From an uncultured Oscillospiraceae bacterium (lineage in GTDB: Bacteria; Bacillota; Clostridia; Oscillospirales; Oscillospiraceae), in the NCBI GenBank assembly GCA_905234625.1, contig CAJOIC010000002.1, positions 1-64,000 of the forward strand: 64,000 nt of DNA, read 5' to 3'. Position 1 is the first letter of the stretch. Every line of letters begins with the position of its first letter. The notes under the pieces were generated by a model. The model was not told the DNA's origin. It worked only from the letters and a program-made list of their open reading frames with translations, and did no database searches. Made by a program: the position numbers and the translations under genes. Shown in pieces: positions 52,366-60,647 of the stretch.

Positions 52366-52381
52366 ATTGTGTTCACACAAT
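52366..52381. promoter_or_regulatory. Palindromic operator candidate
   Basis: ATTGTGT-TC-ACACAAT, a perfect 7-2-7 inverted repeat directly over the predicted start of transcription (about 52380) of the minus-strand lipoprotein operon. No regulator gene is adjacent. Confidence 0.55.
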
Positions 52382-52386
52382 ATATT

Positions 52387-52415
52387 ATGATACGTCAGAT
52401 CTCGAAGAATTTCAA
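52387..52415 (-). promoter_or_regulatory. Promoter of the lipoprotein-MBOAT operon
   Basis: On the minus strand TTGAAA (52415-52410), 17 bases, TATCAT (52392-52387). Confidence 0.7.
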
Positions 52416-52514
52416 CTTAAAAATCACCCGGATCCCACAGGGACTGAAACATTACGGATTTATAACGGTATTTTAACCGAGTGGGAACGATTCATTAAGG
52501 CGTCTTGCCGGGGG

Positions 52515-52544
52515 TTGACAGGCGCGGAGGCTCGGTTGTAAAAT
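52515..52544 (+). promoter_or_regulatory. Promoter of the adenylation-decarboxylase-carrier operon
   Basis: Perfect TTGACA (52515-52520), 18-base spacer, TAAAAT (52539-52544), 38 bases before the start of the adenylation gene. Confidence 0.75.
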
Positions 52545-52581
52545 CATGGATTAGAACGGATGATTTTCGGAGCGTGGAAGC

Positions 52582-54057
52582 ATGGAAACTGTGATCGGAT
52601 ATCTGGACGCGTCCTGCGCGGCTTGGCCCGACAGCGTCGCCGTATCCGACGGGGAGCGGGAGCTGACGTTCACCGCTCTGCGGCGGATGGCCTGGGGCCT
52701 GGGGAACCTGCTCATGGAGCGGGGCCTTACCCGCGCCGCCGTGGGTGTCTACGCCCAGCGGAGGGCGGAGGTCGTCGCCGCCATGCTGGGATGCGCCGTC
52801 TCCGGGAACACATATGTCCCCCTCAATCCCGACGCGCCGGAGGAGAAGACGAAAAAGATCTTATCCCACGCAGGGGTGAGTCTGATCCTGGGCTTTGCCG
52901 AAGGGGAGTACGCCGCCGATGATCTGGGGATCGGGTATCTCCGTCTGGACGGGGACTTTCCCGTGTCCGACGTCCGTCCGGACGTGACTGTCACAGGGGA
53001 GGACACGCTTTACATCATTTATACCTCCGGCTCCACGGGGGAGCCCAAGGGCATCCGGAAGAGCCATGGCTCCGTGGTGGATTTCATGGAGGCTTACGCC
53101 AGGGAGCTGGACTTCGGTCACAAGGAGATCCTGGGGAACCAGACCCCCTTCTGCTTCGATGCCTCCGCCAAGGATATCTATCTCATGCTGAAGACCGGCG
53201 CGAGGATGGAGATCATACCATCGGAGAAATTTGCCTTCCCCGTGACCCTGATCGAATATCTGAACGAGAAAAAGATGACCTTCCTGTCCTGGGTGCCTTC
53301 TGCCCTGGCCATCGTAGCCCGTCTTCGCACCTTCCGGGACATCCTGCCTGAGACGGTGCGGCGGGTGGCCTTCGTGGGGGAGGTGTTCCCTCTCAAGGAC
53401 CTGGAGGCATGGCGGACGGCTCTGCCGGACATCGAATATATAAACCTTTACGGCTCCTCGGAGCTGGCTGGCGTCGCGGCCCTGTACCACATCCCCAAGG
53501 AGGGACCGCTGCCCTCGCCGCTGCCCATCGGAAGGCCTCTGGCAAACTCCCGCATTTTCCTCTGGGAGGACGGTCGTATCGTCCCGGATCGGGGCGAGAT
53601 GCTGGTGGCAAGCGGGGCGCTGGCGGACGAATATCTGAACGATCCCGAAAAAACCGCCGCTACCTTCGAAACCATAGATGTGGAGGGCGTCCCCACCCGA
53701 GTGCTGCACACCGGGGATTGGGCGCGGTATGACGAGGACGGGAATCTTGTCTTCCTGGCCAGGAGCGACGCCCAGATAAAATACAAGGGCTACCGCATCG
53801 AGCTGGGGGAGATCGAGGCCGCGGTGAATGCGCTGGACTTCATCGGCAGAGCCTGCGTGCTGTATAACGCGGACAGGGAGCGCATCACGGCCTTCGTCAC
53901 CTCGGACAGGCCCGATCTGAAGCTCCGGGACCTGAACGCCGCGCTGGACGGAAAGCTGGTGGACTATATGCTGCCGCGAAGGCTGGTGGTGCTGGAGCAG
54001 ATGCCCCTCAACGCCAACGGTAAGATCGATCGGCCCTATCTCAAAACGCTTCTGTGA
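52582..54057 (+). CDS. DltA-like amino acid adenylation enzyme
   Basis: A 491-residue stand-alone adenylation enzyme that should activate an amino acid with ATP and load it on a carrier protein. Motifs: P-loop YTSGSTGEPKG (147-157), FCFDASAKDIY with the Asp that binds the alpha-amino group, NLYGSSEL (A5), HTGDWARYDEDG (A7), KYKGYRIELGEIEAAV (A8), and the catalytic Lys in NANGKIDR (A10). Length and layout match DltA, but the substrate cannot be read from sequence. The start at 52582 follows GGAGCGTGGAAGC. A carrier protein four genes on is the likely acceptor. Linkage to a decarboxylase suggests a substrate other than D-alanine (inference). Confidence 0.9.
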   Translation: METVIGYLDASCAAWPDSVAVSDGERELTFTALRRMAWGLGNLLMERGLTRAAVGVYAQRRAEVVAAMLGCAVSGNTYVPLNPDAPEEKTKKILSHAGVSLILGFAEGEYAADDLGIGYLRLDGDFPVSDVRPDVTVTGEDTLYIIYTSGSTGEPKGIRKSHGSVVDFMEAYARELDFGHKEILGNQTPFCFDASAKDIYLMLKTGARMEIIPSEKFAFPVTLIEYLNEKKMTFLSWVPSALAIVARLRTFRDILPETVRRVAFVGEVFPLKDLEAWRTALPDIEYINLYGSSELAGVAALYHIPKEGPLPSPLPIGRPLANSRIFLWEDGRIVPDRGEMLVASGALADEYLNDPEKTAATFETIDVEGVPTRVLHTGDWARYDEDGNLVFLARSDAQIKYKGYRIELGEIEAAVNALDFIGRACVLYNADRERITAFVTSDRPDLKLRDLNAALDGKLVDYMLPRRLVVLEQMPLNANGKIDRPYLKTLL

Positions 54058-54066
54058 GGTGATCCC

Positions 54067-55239
54067 ATGACGGAGGAAAAGCTGCTCTCCCTGGCGAGGG
54101 AGTATGCCACGCCCTTATATGTATTCGACGCGGATGCCTTCCGAAAGAGGGCCCGTCTCGTAAAAGACGCCCTGGGGGAGAAGATCCGCCTGTGTTATTC
54201 TATCAAGGCCAATCCCTTCCTGCTTCGGTGCCTGCCGGAAGAGATATCCTTTCTGGAGGTCTGCTCTCCCGGAGAGCTCACCGTGTGCGAGAATGCCGGA
54301 GCGGACCTGACGACCATCGTCTTCTCCGGGGTCAATAAGACCCGGGACTGCGTGGAGCGGGCCATGGACGACCGTGTGGCCGTGTTCACGGCGGAGAGTC
54401 CGCTGCACTGCGAGCACATCGAAGCTGCGGCGGCGGAGCGTGGCATCGATGTCCCCGTCCTGCTGCGCCTTACGAGCGACAATCAGTTCGGCATGGACGA
54501 CGATCTCATCGTGGAGCTGTGCGCCCGGCGGGAGCGGGAGTTTCCCCATATCCGCTTTGTGGGCCTGCACTACTTCTCCGGCACGCTGAAAAAGCGGCCC
54601 ACCCTCATCGGCCGGGAGCTTGACAAGCTGGACGCCCTGGCCCTGCGGGTCCGGGAGGAGACGGGCGTCGTCTTCACCCATATGGAATACGGTCCCGGTC
54701 TCTGGATCGACTATTTCGGGGAGGACCCGGACGGAGCGGAGGAGGCCCTTCTCGCGGAGGTCGCGCCCGTCATCCGTCCAATGGGGGAGAAATATGTCCT
54801 CACCGTGGAGATGGGCCGGTATTACAGCGCTCCCTGCGGCGCGTACCTCACCACGGTCATGGACACGAAGACTAACTGCGGCTATCACTACGCCATCGTG
54901 GACGGCGGCCTGCACCAGATGAACTATGACGGTCAGATGAAGGGCACCCAGGTGCCGGATATCCGCCGTCTTACCGGCGCCGACGGGGAACCGGAGGACT
55001 GGTGTGTCTGCGGCAGTCTATGCACGCCGAACGACGTGCTTGTGCGGCGGGTCTCCATGCCGGCGCCCGAGCGGGGAGATATCCTGGCCTTCATGCGCAC
55101 CGGCGGCTATTCCATCTGCGAGGGTTTTGCCTTCCTGTTGAGCCGGGACCTGCCCGCGGTGGTCATCTATTCCGAAGCGGGCGGCGCCCATGTGGCCAGA
55201 GAGCATATCAAGCTTGATCCGTTGAATACACCAAAATAA
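54067..55239 (+). CDS. Fold-type III PLP-dependent decarboxylase
   Basis: A 390-residue enzyme of the diaminopimelate/ornithine decarboxylase family. The PLP lysine is Lys47 in YSIKANP; RFVGLHYFSG carries the family His, EYGPGLWIDY matches the GGG/GPG phosphate loop, and VCGSLCTPNDVL matches the CxxxD partner-site motif. The start follows the adenylation gene by 9 bases. Known relatives that act on carrier-bound substrates (BtrK, which decarboxylates glutamyl-carrier protein to the 4-aminobutyryl form) make a similar role plausible here. A free amino acid decarboxylase remains possible. Confidence 0.87.
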   Translation: MTEEKLLSLAREYATPLYVFDADAFRKRARLVKDALGEKIRLCYSIKANPFLLRCLPEEISFLEVCSPGELTVCENAGADLTTIVFSGVNKTRDCVERAMDDRVAVFTAESPLHCEHIEAAAAERGIDVPVLLRLTSDNQFGMDDDLIVELCARREREFPHIRFVGLHYFSGTLKKRPTLIGRELDKLDALALRVREETGVVFTHMEYGPGLWIDYFGEDPDGAEEALLAEVAPVIRPMGEKYVLTVEMGRYYSAPCGAYLTTVMDTKTNCGYHYAIVDGGLHQMNYDGQMKGTQVPDIRRLTGADGEPEDWCVCGSLCTPNDVLVRRVSMPAPERGDILAFMRTGGYSICEGFAFLLSRDLPAVVIYSEAGGAHVAREHIKLDPLNTPK

Positions 55240-55251
55240 GGGAGAAACAGA

Positions 55252-55857
55252 ATGGATATCGACTATTTTTCCAACAAAGAGCTCCGGGAGATGGGGTTCA
55301 AGAGCCTGGGCAAGCGGGTCCTCATCTGCCGCACCTGCAAGCTCTACCACACTGACCAGATCGAGATCGGCGACGATGTGGAGATCGACGACTTCACCAT
55401 CCTCAACGGCACCATCAAGATTGGCAACCACATCCACATCAGCTCCAACTGCGAGCTGTACTCCGGCGAGTCCAGCATCGAGATCCAGGACTACGCGGGC
55501 ATTTCGTCCCATTGCTCCTTCTACGGTATCACGGACGACTATGTGGGACCCTACATGAACAACCCCACCATCCCGCCCCGCTTCCGGAACCTGACGGAGC
55601 AGCCTGTGGTCATCGGAAAGCACGTCCTCATCGCCACCCACAGCGTCATCCTGCCCGGCGTCACCATCGGGGAGGGGTGCTCCTTCGGCGCCCACGCCAT
55701 GGTGTCCAAGTCCACGGAGCCCTGGGGCGTGTATGTGGGCTGTCCCGCCAAGCGCATCAAGGAGCGCGACCGGGGCATCCTGGAGAAATGTAAGGAACTG
55801 GAGGCCTCCGAGGCCGCCAGAAAAGAACGGGCTCTCGCCCGGAAAAACAAGAACTGA
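55252..55857 (+). CDS. Hexapeptide-repeat acyltransferase
   Basis: A 201-residue left-handed beta-helix protein of the maltose/virginiamycin acetyltransferase type. Hexapeptide runs are seen at about 35-75 (IEIGDDVEIDDFTILNGTIK) and 118-160 (VVIGKHVLIATHSVILPGVTIG), with the catalytic-type His in ATHSVI and a Lys/Glu-rich tail. It lies between the decarboxylase and the carrier protein. It could N- or O-acylate the carrier-bound amine or the polymer unit (inference). Acyl donor unknown. Confidence 0.87.
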   Translation: MDIDYFSNKELREMGFKSLGKRVLICRTCKLYHTDQIEIGDDVEIDDFTILNGTIKIGNHIHISSNCELYSGESSIEIQDYAGISSHCSFYGITDDYVGPYMNNPTIPPRFRNLTEQPVVIGKHVLIATHSVILPGVTIGEGCSFGAHAMVSKSTEPWGVYVGCPAKRIKERDRGILEKCKELEASEAARKERALARKNKN

Positions 55858-55880
55858 CAACATAACGGAGGTAAAGCACA

Positions 55881-56105
55881 ATGAGAGAACAGGTTTTGGA
55901 GATCCTGCTGGATGTGGTCCCCGACGTGGATTTTGAGAATGAGGTCGATCTGGTAAAGGATAAGATCATCGACTCCTTCGCGGTGGTGGCCATGGTGAAC
56001 GAGCTCAACGACGAGCTGGACATCGATATCCCCTCCCGGGAGATCCTGCCGGAGAACTTTTACAGTCTCGATACCATCGTGGCTCTCGTGGAGAAATACA
56101 GCTGA
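55881..56105 (+). CDS. Acyl carrier protein (DltC-like)
   Basis: A 74-residue four-helix carrier protein. Ser32 in IIDSFAVV is the phosphopantetheine attachment site (DS followed by hydrophobic residues), and the protein is acidic as expected. DltC has the same length. Behind GGAGG, 23 bases after the acyltransferase gene. It is the likely acceptor for the DltA-like enzyme and donor to the MBOAT. Confidence 0.93.
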   Translation: MREQVLEILLDVVPDVDFENEVDLVKDKIIDSFAVVAMVNELNDELDIDIPSREILPENFYSLDTIVALVEKYS

Positions 56106-56215
56106 GCTCGGCTTCTTTCGAGAAAGGAGCTCAAAGGACCTTGATCCCGAACCAAGGTGTTTCGGCAACAGACCTCTGCGCCCGGCACCGCTGCCGCGGC
56201 GCTGTGGAGAATGTC

Positions 56216-56250
56216 AAAAACGGCGTGACCGGATCGGTCACGCCGTTTTT
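56216..56250. terminator. Bidirectional terminator
   Basis: AAAAACGGCGTGACC (56216-56230) pairs perfectly with 56236-56250 (15 bp, 5-base loop), giving U-tracts both ways between the carrier protein gene (+) and the transporter gene (-). The 110 bases before it hold only a weak imperfect stem (about 56103-56132). Confidence 0.92.
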
Positions 56251-56265
56251 CGTGGAATATGGGTT

Positions 56266-57033
56266 TTATGCGCCTGTGAACATCTCCCAGAGGATGCGGA
56301 CGAAGAACACCGCCAGCACCACGCCGATGATGGGCTTTACGATTTTAGAGCCGTTTTTCGTGAAGCTCCTGGCTCCCAGCCAGTTGCCGGCGATGCCGAA
56401 GACGCCCGCGATAAGGCCCAGGGTGAGGTACACCTTGCCGTTTATGAGGTATGTCACGAGGGCCGCCACGTTGGTGGAGAGGTTGATGACCTTTGTGATG
56501 CCGGCGGCGGAGTTCAGGTCCATGTGGGCGAGGCCTGTCAGGAGCAGCAGCAGGAAGGTGCCGGTGCCGGGACCGTAGAACCCGTCGTATACACCGATGA
56601 CGAGAGCGCAGCCCGCCGCCGCGGCATAGGTCTTCCCAGGGGAGAGGGGGTCGCCTCCCGCCGTGTCCAGGGCCTTGGAGCGGAAGACGTAGAAGGCGGT
56701 CAGAGGCAGGATGAATAGCAGGATGATCTTGAAGACCCGGTCGCTGACGAGAAGGGCCAGATTCGCGCCGCCGGTGGAGCCCGCCAGGGCGCACACGGCG
56801 CATACGAGGGCGAGCTTCCACCGGATGAAGCCCTGCTTCCAGAATTTGTAGGTGGTCAGGGTGGTGCCCATGGCGGAGCTGACCTTGTTGGTGCCGATGG
56901 CGGAGTGGGCAGGCAGGCCCGCGATGAGGTAAGCCGGCAGAGAGATGAGTCCGCCGCCTCCGGCGATGGCGTCCACATATCCGCCGAGAAAGATCAGCGG
57001 ACAGACGATGAGATATCGCGTGAGCTCGCTCAT
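56266..57033 (-). CDS. TauE/SafE-family sulfite exporter-like transporter
   Basis: About 255 residues in eight helices, two homologous halves: GGYVDAIAGGGGLISLPAYLI near the start and IGVYDGFYGPGTGTFLLLLLT in the middle are the characteristic paired motifs. Family members move sulfite, sulfoacetate or other organic sulfur anions; the substrate is not predictable. The ATG at 57033 fits the GGAGG spacing better than the one at 57039. Transcribed alone, divergent from the carbonic anhydrase-like gene. Confidence 0.9.
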   Translation of the reverse strand: MSELTRYLIVCPLIFLGGYVDAIAGGGGLISLPAYLIAGLPAHSAIGTNKVSSAMGTTLTTYKFWKQGFIRWKLALVCAVCALAGSTGGANLALLVSDRVFKIILLFILPLTAFYVFRSKALDTAGGDPLSPGKTYAAAAGCALVIGVYDGFYGPGTGTFLLLLLTGLAHMDLNSAAGITKVINLSTNVAALVTYLINGKVYLTLGLIAGVFGIAGNWLGARSFTKNGSKIVKPIIGVVLAVFFVRILWEMFTGA

Positions 57034-57050
57034 GATCATGCCTCCTCCGG

Positions 57051-57079
57051 TTGACAGAAATGCCGGTTTTTCATATACT
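57051..57079 (+). promoter_or_regulatory. Promoter of the carbonic anhydrase-like/CoA-transferase operon
   Basis: Perfect TTGACA (57051-57056), 17 bases, TATACT (57074-57079), 80 bases before the start codon at 57160. Confidence 0.85.
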
Positions 57080-57159
57080 GGGACATATTTTACCGCATAT
57101 TACCGCAAAGTTCCATGGACGAAATGGTGAAACTTTGTGTCGGAAGAGGAGAGAGTTTT

Positions 57160-57669
57160 ATGCTGTTGCGCTATGAAGACAAGGCCCCGGCCATGGGTCG
57201 GCGGTGCTATATAGCGCCCAATGCCGCCGTGATCGGGGACGTGACCCTGGGGGACGACGCCTCCGTCTGGTTCGGCGCGTCTGTTCGGGGCGATTCCGCG
57301 CCCATCACCGTCGGCGAGGGTACGAACATCCAGGACAACGCCTCCGTCCATTGCTCGGACGGTATCCCCTGCGTCATCGGCCGGGACGTGAGCGTGGGCC
57401 ACAACGCCGTGGTGCACAGCGCCGTCGTGGAGGATGGCGCGCTCATCGGTATGGGCGCGGTGGTGCTGGACGGCGCCGTGGTCGGCGCGGGGAGCATCGT
57501 CGGCGCGGGAGCAGTGGTCACGAAGGGGACCGTCGTCCCGCCGGGGAGCCTCGTCATGGGCATCCCCGGGAAGGTGATCCGCACCGTGCCGGAGGGGGCA
57601 AACCTGGAAAACGCCCGCATCTACGCCCAGCGTAAAGAAGCGTATCGCAAGGAGGAAGAGGAGAAATGA
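57160..57669 (+). CDS. Gamma-carbonic anhydrase-like hexapeptide protein
   Basis: 169 residues from the ATG at 57160, 7 bases after AGAGGAGAG (an upstream in-frame ATG at 57115 has no ribosome site). Left-handed beta-helix repeats run through residues 15-125. The three zinc His ligands are visible: ASVHC, then VGHNAVVH. Proteins of this YrdA/PaaY-like group often have weak or no carbonic anhydrase activity. It overlaps the CoA-transferase gene by 4 bases. Confidence 0.88.
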   Translation: MLLRYEDKAPAMGRRCYIAPNAAVIGDVTLGDDASVWFGASVRGDSAPITVGEGTNIQDNASVHCSDGIPCVIGRDVSVGHNAVVHSAVVEDGALIGMGAVVLDGAVVGAGSIVGAGAVVTKGTVVPPGSLVMGIPGKVIRTVPEGANLENARIYAQRKEAYRKEEEEK

Positions 57670-58964
57670 CACGCTATCAGGAGGAATATAAGCGCAAGCT
57701 CGTTACCGTGGAGGAGGCTCTCTCGAAGCTCAAGACCGGCGACGTTATCGGAACCAGCCAATGCGCCAACGAGCCCACGGCGATCTTCGATCAGATGCAC
57801 ACCTTGCATGGGAAGATCGGTCCCGTGAAGATGTACGGTCCCATGTGCTTCCTGCCCCATGAGTTCATGCTTGATCCCAAGTACCACGACACCTTCAACA
57901 TGGACGTGGCCTTCCTCATGGGGGACACCCGGAAGAGTCACGCCATGGGCGCTCTCAACTACTATCCCACGGATCTGCACAACGGCCCCTCCCGCTGGAT
58001 GAGCGTGAACGACGTGAACGTCTTCATCACGGCGGCGACGCCCATGGATAAGCACGGATACATGAAGATCCCCCTGTGCCTCATCCACGAGAAGGCGTTT
58101 TTCGAGGCCGCGGACACGGTCATCGTCCAGGTGAACGCGAATCTGCCGGACGTCTGGGGGGACACGGAGATTCATGTGTCCGAGGTGGACTGGATCGTGG
58201 AGGCGGACTCGCCCCTGCCGTACCTGCCCGAGAGCCATCCTGACGAGACAGAGAAGATCATCGGAGGCTATATCTCCGAGCTCATCCATGACGGGGATTG
58301 CATCCAGCTTGGCATCGGCGGCATCCCGGACGCGGCGGCCCAGTCCCTCATGGACAAGCACGACCTGGGCGTCCACTCCGAGATGATCACAAACTCCATG
58401 GTGGACCTGGTGGAGGCCGGAGTCATCACCGGCAGGAAGAAGACCCTGCACCAGGGGAAGATCGTGGGGGCCTTCGCCTTCGGCACCCAGCGGCTTTACG
58501 ACATGCTGGACTGCAATCCCGGGGTCATGCTCCGGCGGGGAGATTTCGTGAACGATCCCTGGGTCATCGCCCAGAACGATAACTTCGTGTCCGTGAACTC
58601 CTGCCTGTCGGTGGATCTGACGGGACAGGTCTGCTCCGAGTCCATCGGCTCCCGGCAGTATTCCGGCACCGGCGGGCAGTCTGATATGGCCGTGGGCGCG
58701 GCCCACGCCAAGGGCGGACGGAACTTCATCGCCGCGCCCTCCACACGAAAGGGCGGTACGGTGTCCACCATCACCGCCCAGCTGGCGCCGGGCTCGGTGG
58801 TGAGTCTCAGCCGCAATCAGGTGGACTGCATCGTGACGGAATACGGTGTGGCCTGGCTCAAGGGCCGGAACCTCCGTCAGAGAGCGGAGAATCTCATCGC
58901 CGTGGCCCATCCGGATTTTCGCGCCGAGCTCCGGGAACAGGCGAAAAAGCTTTGTCTTTGGTGA
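57666..58964 (+). CDS. Acetyl-CoA hydrolase/transferase family protein
   Basis: A 432-residue class I CoA-transferase, of the group holding 4-hydroxybutyrate and butyryl-CoA:acetate CoA-transferases. Visible: GDVIGTSQCANEP near the start, CIQLGIGGIPDAAAQSL in the middle, the catalytic Glu in DLTGQVCSESIG, and GTGGQSDMAVGAAHAKGG. It would exchange CoA between acetyl-CoA and another carboxylate, typical of fermentative Clostridia. Substrate specificity cannot be set from sequence. A weak hairpin follows. Confidence 0.9.
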   Translation: MTRYQEEYKRKLVTVEEALSKLKTGDVIGTSQCANEPTAIFDQMHTLHGKIGPVKMYGPMCFLPHEFMLDPKYHDTFNMDVAFLMGDTRKSHAMGALNYYPTDLHNGPSRWMSVNDVNVFITAATPMDKHGYMKIPLCLIHEKAFFEAADTVIVQVNANLPDVWGDTEIHVSEVDWIVEADSPLPYLPESHPDETEKIIGGYISELIHDGDCIQLGIGGIPDAAAQSLMDKHDLGVHSEMITNSMVDLVEAGVITGRKKTLHQGKIVGAFAFGTQRLYDMLDCNPGVMLRRGDFVNDPWVIAQNDNFVSVNSCLSVDLTGQVCSESIGSRQYSGTGGQSDMAVGAAHAKGGRNFIAAPSTRKGGTVSTITAQLAPGSVVSLSRNQVDCIVTEYGVAWLKGRNLRQRAENLIAVAHPDFRAELREQAKKLCLW

Positions 58965-58979
58965 ATCGGATAAACGATT

Positions 58980-59008
58980 GCTCCGGGAAGCGAAAAGCCT
59001 CCCGGAGC
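58980..59008 (+). terminator. Possible terminator after the CoA-transferase
   Basis: GCTCCGGGA (58980-58988) pairs with TCCCGGAGC (59000-59008), 9 bp, 11-base loop, followed by TGATTATT, a poor U-tract. Confidence 0.5.
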
Positions 59009-59114
59009 TGATTATTCCGGCGCTCTTTAGGAAAAGTAACGTTACCGGGCTTCCACTCTTGTGAATAGCGGGGATTCTGTGCGAGTGTAAAGCTCTTTTT
59101 GGGTACTTTTTCGT

Positions 59115-60476
59115 TCAAGAAAAAGTACCAAGATAGCGGGCGATCTCCGCCTCCGCGTCCCATACGAGGCGATCCTCGTCGATCCCGGCAAGATGTCCGT
59201 CCTCCACAACGACCCGTCCGTTCACGACGGTGGTATCGACCGGCCCCTTGAGCCCTACGGTACACAGCACGGCCTTGGGGTCCCGGCAGGCGCCGACGAG
59301 CTCCAGCCGGTCCTTCCGCAGCAGGAAGAAGTCCGCGCACTTGCCTGCCTCCAAGCTCCCGATCTCGCGCTCCCGGCCCAGCAAACGCGCGCCGCCTACG
59401 GTGGCCATTTTCAGGATGTCGTACCCGGTGGGCGCTCGGTCCCCGGATGTCAGGCGATGCAGCAGATAGCACACCCGCATCTCCTCCAGGAGGTTCGAGC
59501 CGTCGTTCGAGGCGCTGCCGTCCACGCCGAGACCCACCGGCACGCCCGCCGCCAGTAGCTCCGGGATCCGCGCCGTGCCGGAGGAGAGCTTCATATTGGA
59601 AACGGGACAGTGACAGACCCCGGTGCCGGTCCTCCCCAGCAGGCAGATCTCCTCGTCGTTGAAGTGGATGCCATGGGCGTACCAAACGTCCGGTCCCAGC
59701 CAGCCCAGGGTCTCCATGTACGCCAGGGGGCGCATGCCCACGGTCTCCAGGGTGTACCGCTCCTCGTCCTTCGTCTCGCACAGGTGAGTGTGCAGGCGCA
59801 CGCCCAGGGACCGGGCCAGCTTCGCGCTCTCCCGAAGGAGCGTCTCGGACACGGAAAACGGAGAGCAGGGGGCCAGAGCCACCCGGCGCAGGGAGCCGAA
59901 GGCGGGGGCGTGGTATCGCTCCACGGCGTCCCGGCTGTCCCGCAGGATGTCGTCAACCGGCTGGACCACGCTGTCCGGCGGCAGACCTCCGTCCTTTTTC
60001 GAGAGGTCCATGCTCCCCCGGGAAAAGTGCATCCGCACGCCCATCCGCTCCGCCGCCGCGGCCTGGGCCCCCAGAAGGTCCCCGGCGTCCCTGGGAAAGA
60101 CGTAGTGGTGGTCGAATACGGTGGTGCAGCCGTTTTTCATGAGCTCCCCGATGCCCGCGAGGCTGGAGAGATACACCGTGTCCTCGTTCATTCCCTTCCA
60201 GACCTCGTACAGGGCGACGAGCCAGGGGAAGAGCTCCAGACTCTGCACCTGGGGCAGGTTGCGGGAGAAGAGCTGGTACAGGTGGTGATGCGTGTTCACT
60301 AGACCGGGATAGCACAGCATCCCCCGTCCGTCTATCACCCGGTCCGCCGTAGGCGTCTCCGGTCCGATGGAGCGGATGATGCCGTCCTCGGCGTACAGGT
60401 TCGCGTTTTCATATACCCGGTCGTCTCCGTCGCAGGAGATGAGAGTGTCGATATCCTTCACGAGCAGCGATGCCAT
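59115..60476 (-). CDS. Amidohydrolase, 8-oxoguanine deaminase-like
   Basis: A 453-residue metal-dependent deaminase starting at 60476, 7 bases after GGAGG. Metal ligands: VNTHHHLYQ (HxH), LHTHLCETKDEE (His), HGIHFNDEE (His) and GLGVDGSASNDGSN (Asp). The NTHHHLYQ...SRNLPQ segment is typical of 8-oxoguanine deaminases and the atrazine chlorohydrolase-like subgroup. Role is probably purine salvage or damaged-base detoxification. The gene is transcribed alone. Confidence 0.87.
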   Translation of the reverse strand: MASLLVKDIDTLISCDGDDRVYENANLYAEDGIIRSIGPETPTADRVIDGRGMLCYPGLVNTHHHLYQLFSRNLPQVQSLELFPWLVALYEVWKGMNEDTVYLSSLAGIGELMKNGCTTVFDHHYVFPRDAGDLLGAQAAAAERMGVRMHFSRGSMDLSKKDGGLPPDSVVQPVDDILRDSRDAVERYHAPAFGSLRRVALAPCSPFSVSETLLRESAKLARSLGVRLHTHLCETKDEERYTLETVGMRPLAYMETLGWLGPDVWYAHGIHFNDEEICLLGRTGTGVCHCPVSNMKLSSGTARIPELLAAGVPVGLGVDGSASNDGSNLLEEMRVCYLLHRLTSGDRAPTGYDILKMATVGGARLLGREREIGSLEAGKCADFFLLRKDRLELVGACRDPKAVLCTVGLKGPVDTTVVNGRVVVEDGHLAGIDEDRLVWDAEAEIARYLGTFS

Positions 60477-60562
60477 GGCGGGACCTCCGTTTCTTTCCAT
60501 GACCGCAGAGTACCACATTCCGCCGGATCTCACAAGAGAAAGATAGCTTTATTATAAACATA

Positions 60563-60592
60563 TTGACATGGTGGGTTTATGGGTAGTATAAT
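60563..60592 (+). promoter_or_regulatory. Promoter of the nifS-nifU-mnmA operon
   Basis: Perfect TTGACA (60563-60568) and perfect TATAAT (60587-60592) with an 18-base spacer, 55 bases before the nifS-like start. A small hairpin (CGGACG...CGTCCG) lies in the leader at about 60600-60618. Confidence 0.88.
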
Positions 60593-60647
60593 GTACTCGC
60601 GGACGGGGGATCGTCCGCGAAAACCCGTGAAACGAGGGATAAGATCC

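Noticed and set aside
56103-56132. Imperfect GAGCTC...GAGCTC stem after the carrier protein gene
   Set aside because: It is bulged and without a U-tract; the real terminator is the 15-bp stem at 56216-56250.
56141-56578. TTG-started frame running from the carrier protein 3' region into the transporter gene
   Set aside because: It crosses a strong terminator and is antisense to the TauE/SafE gene.
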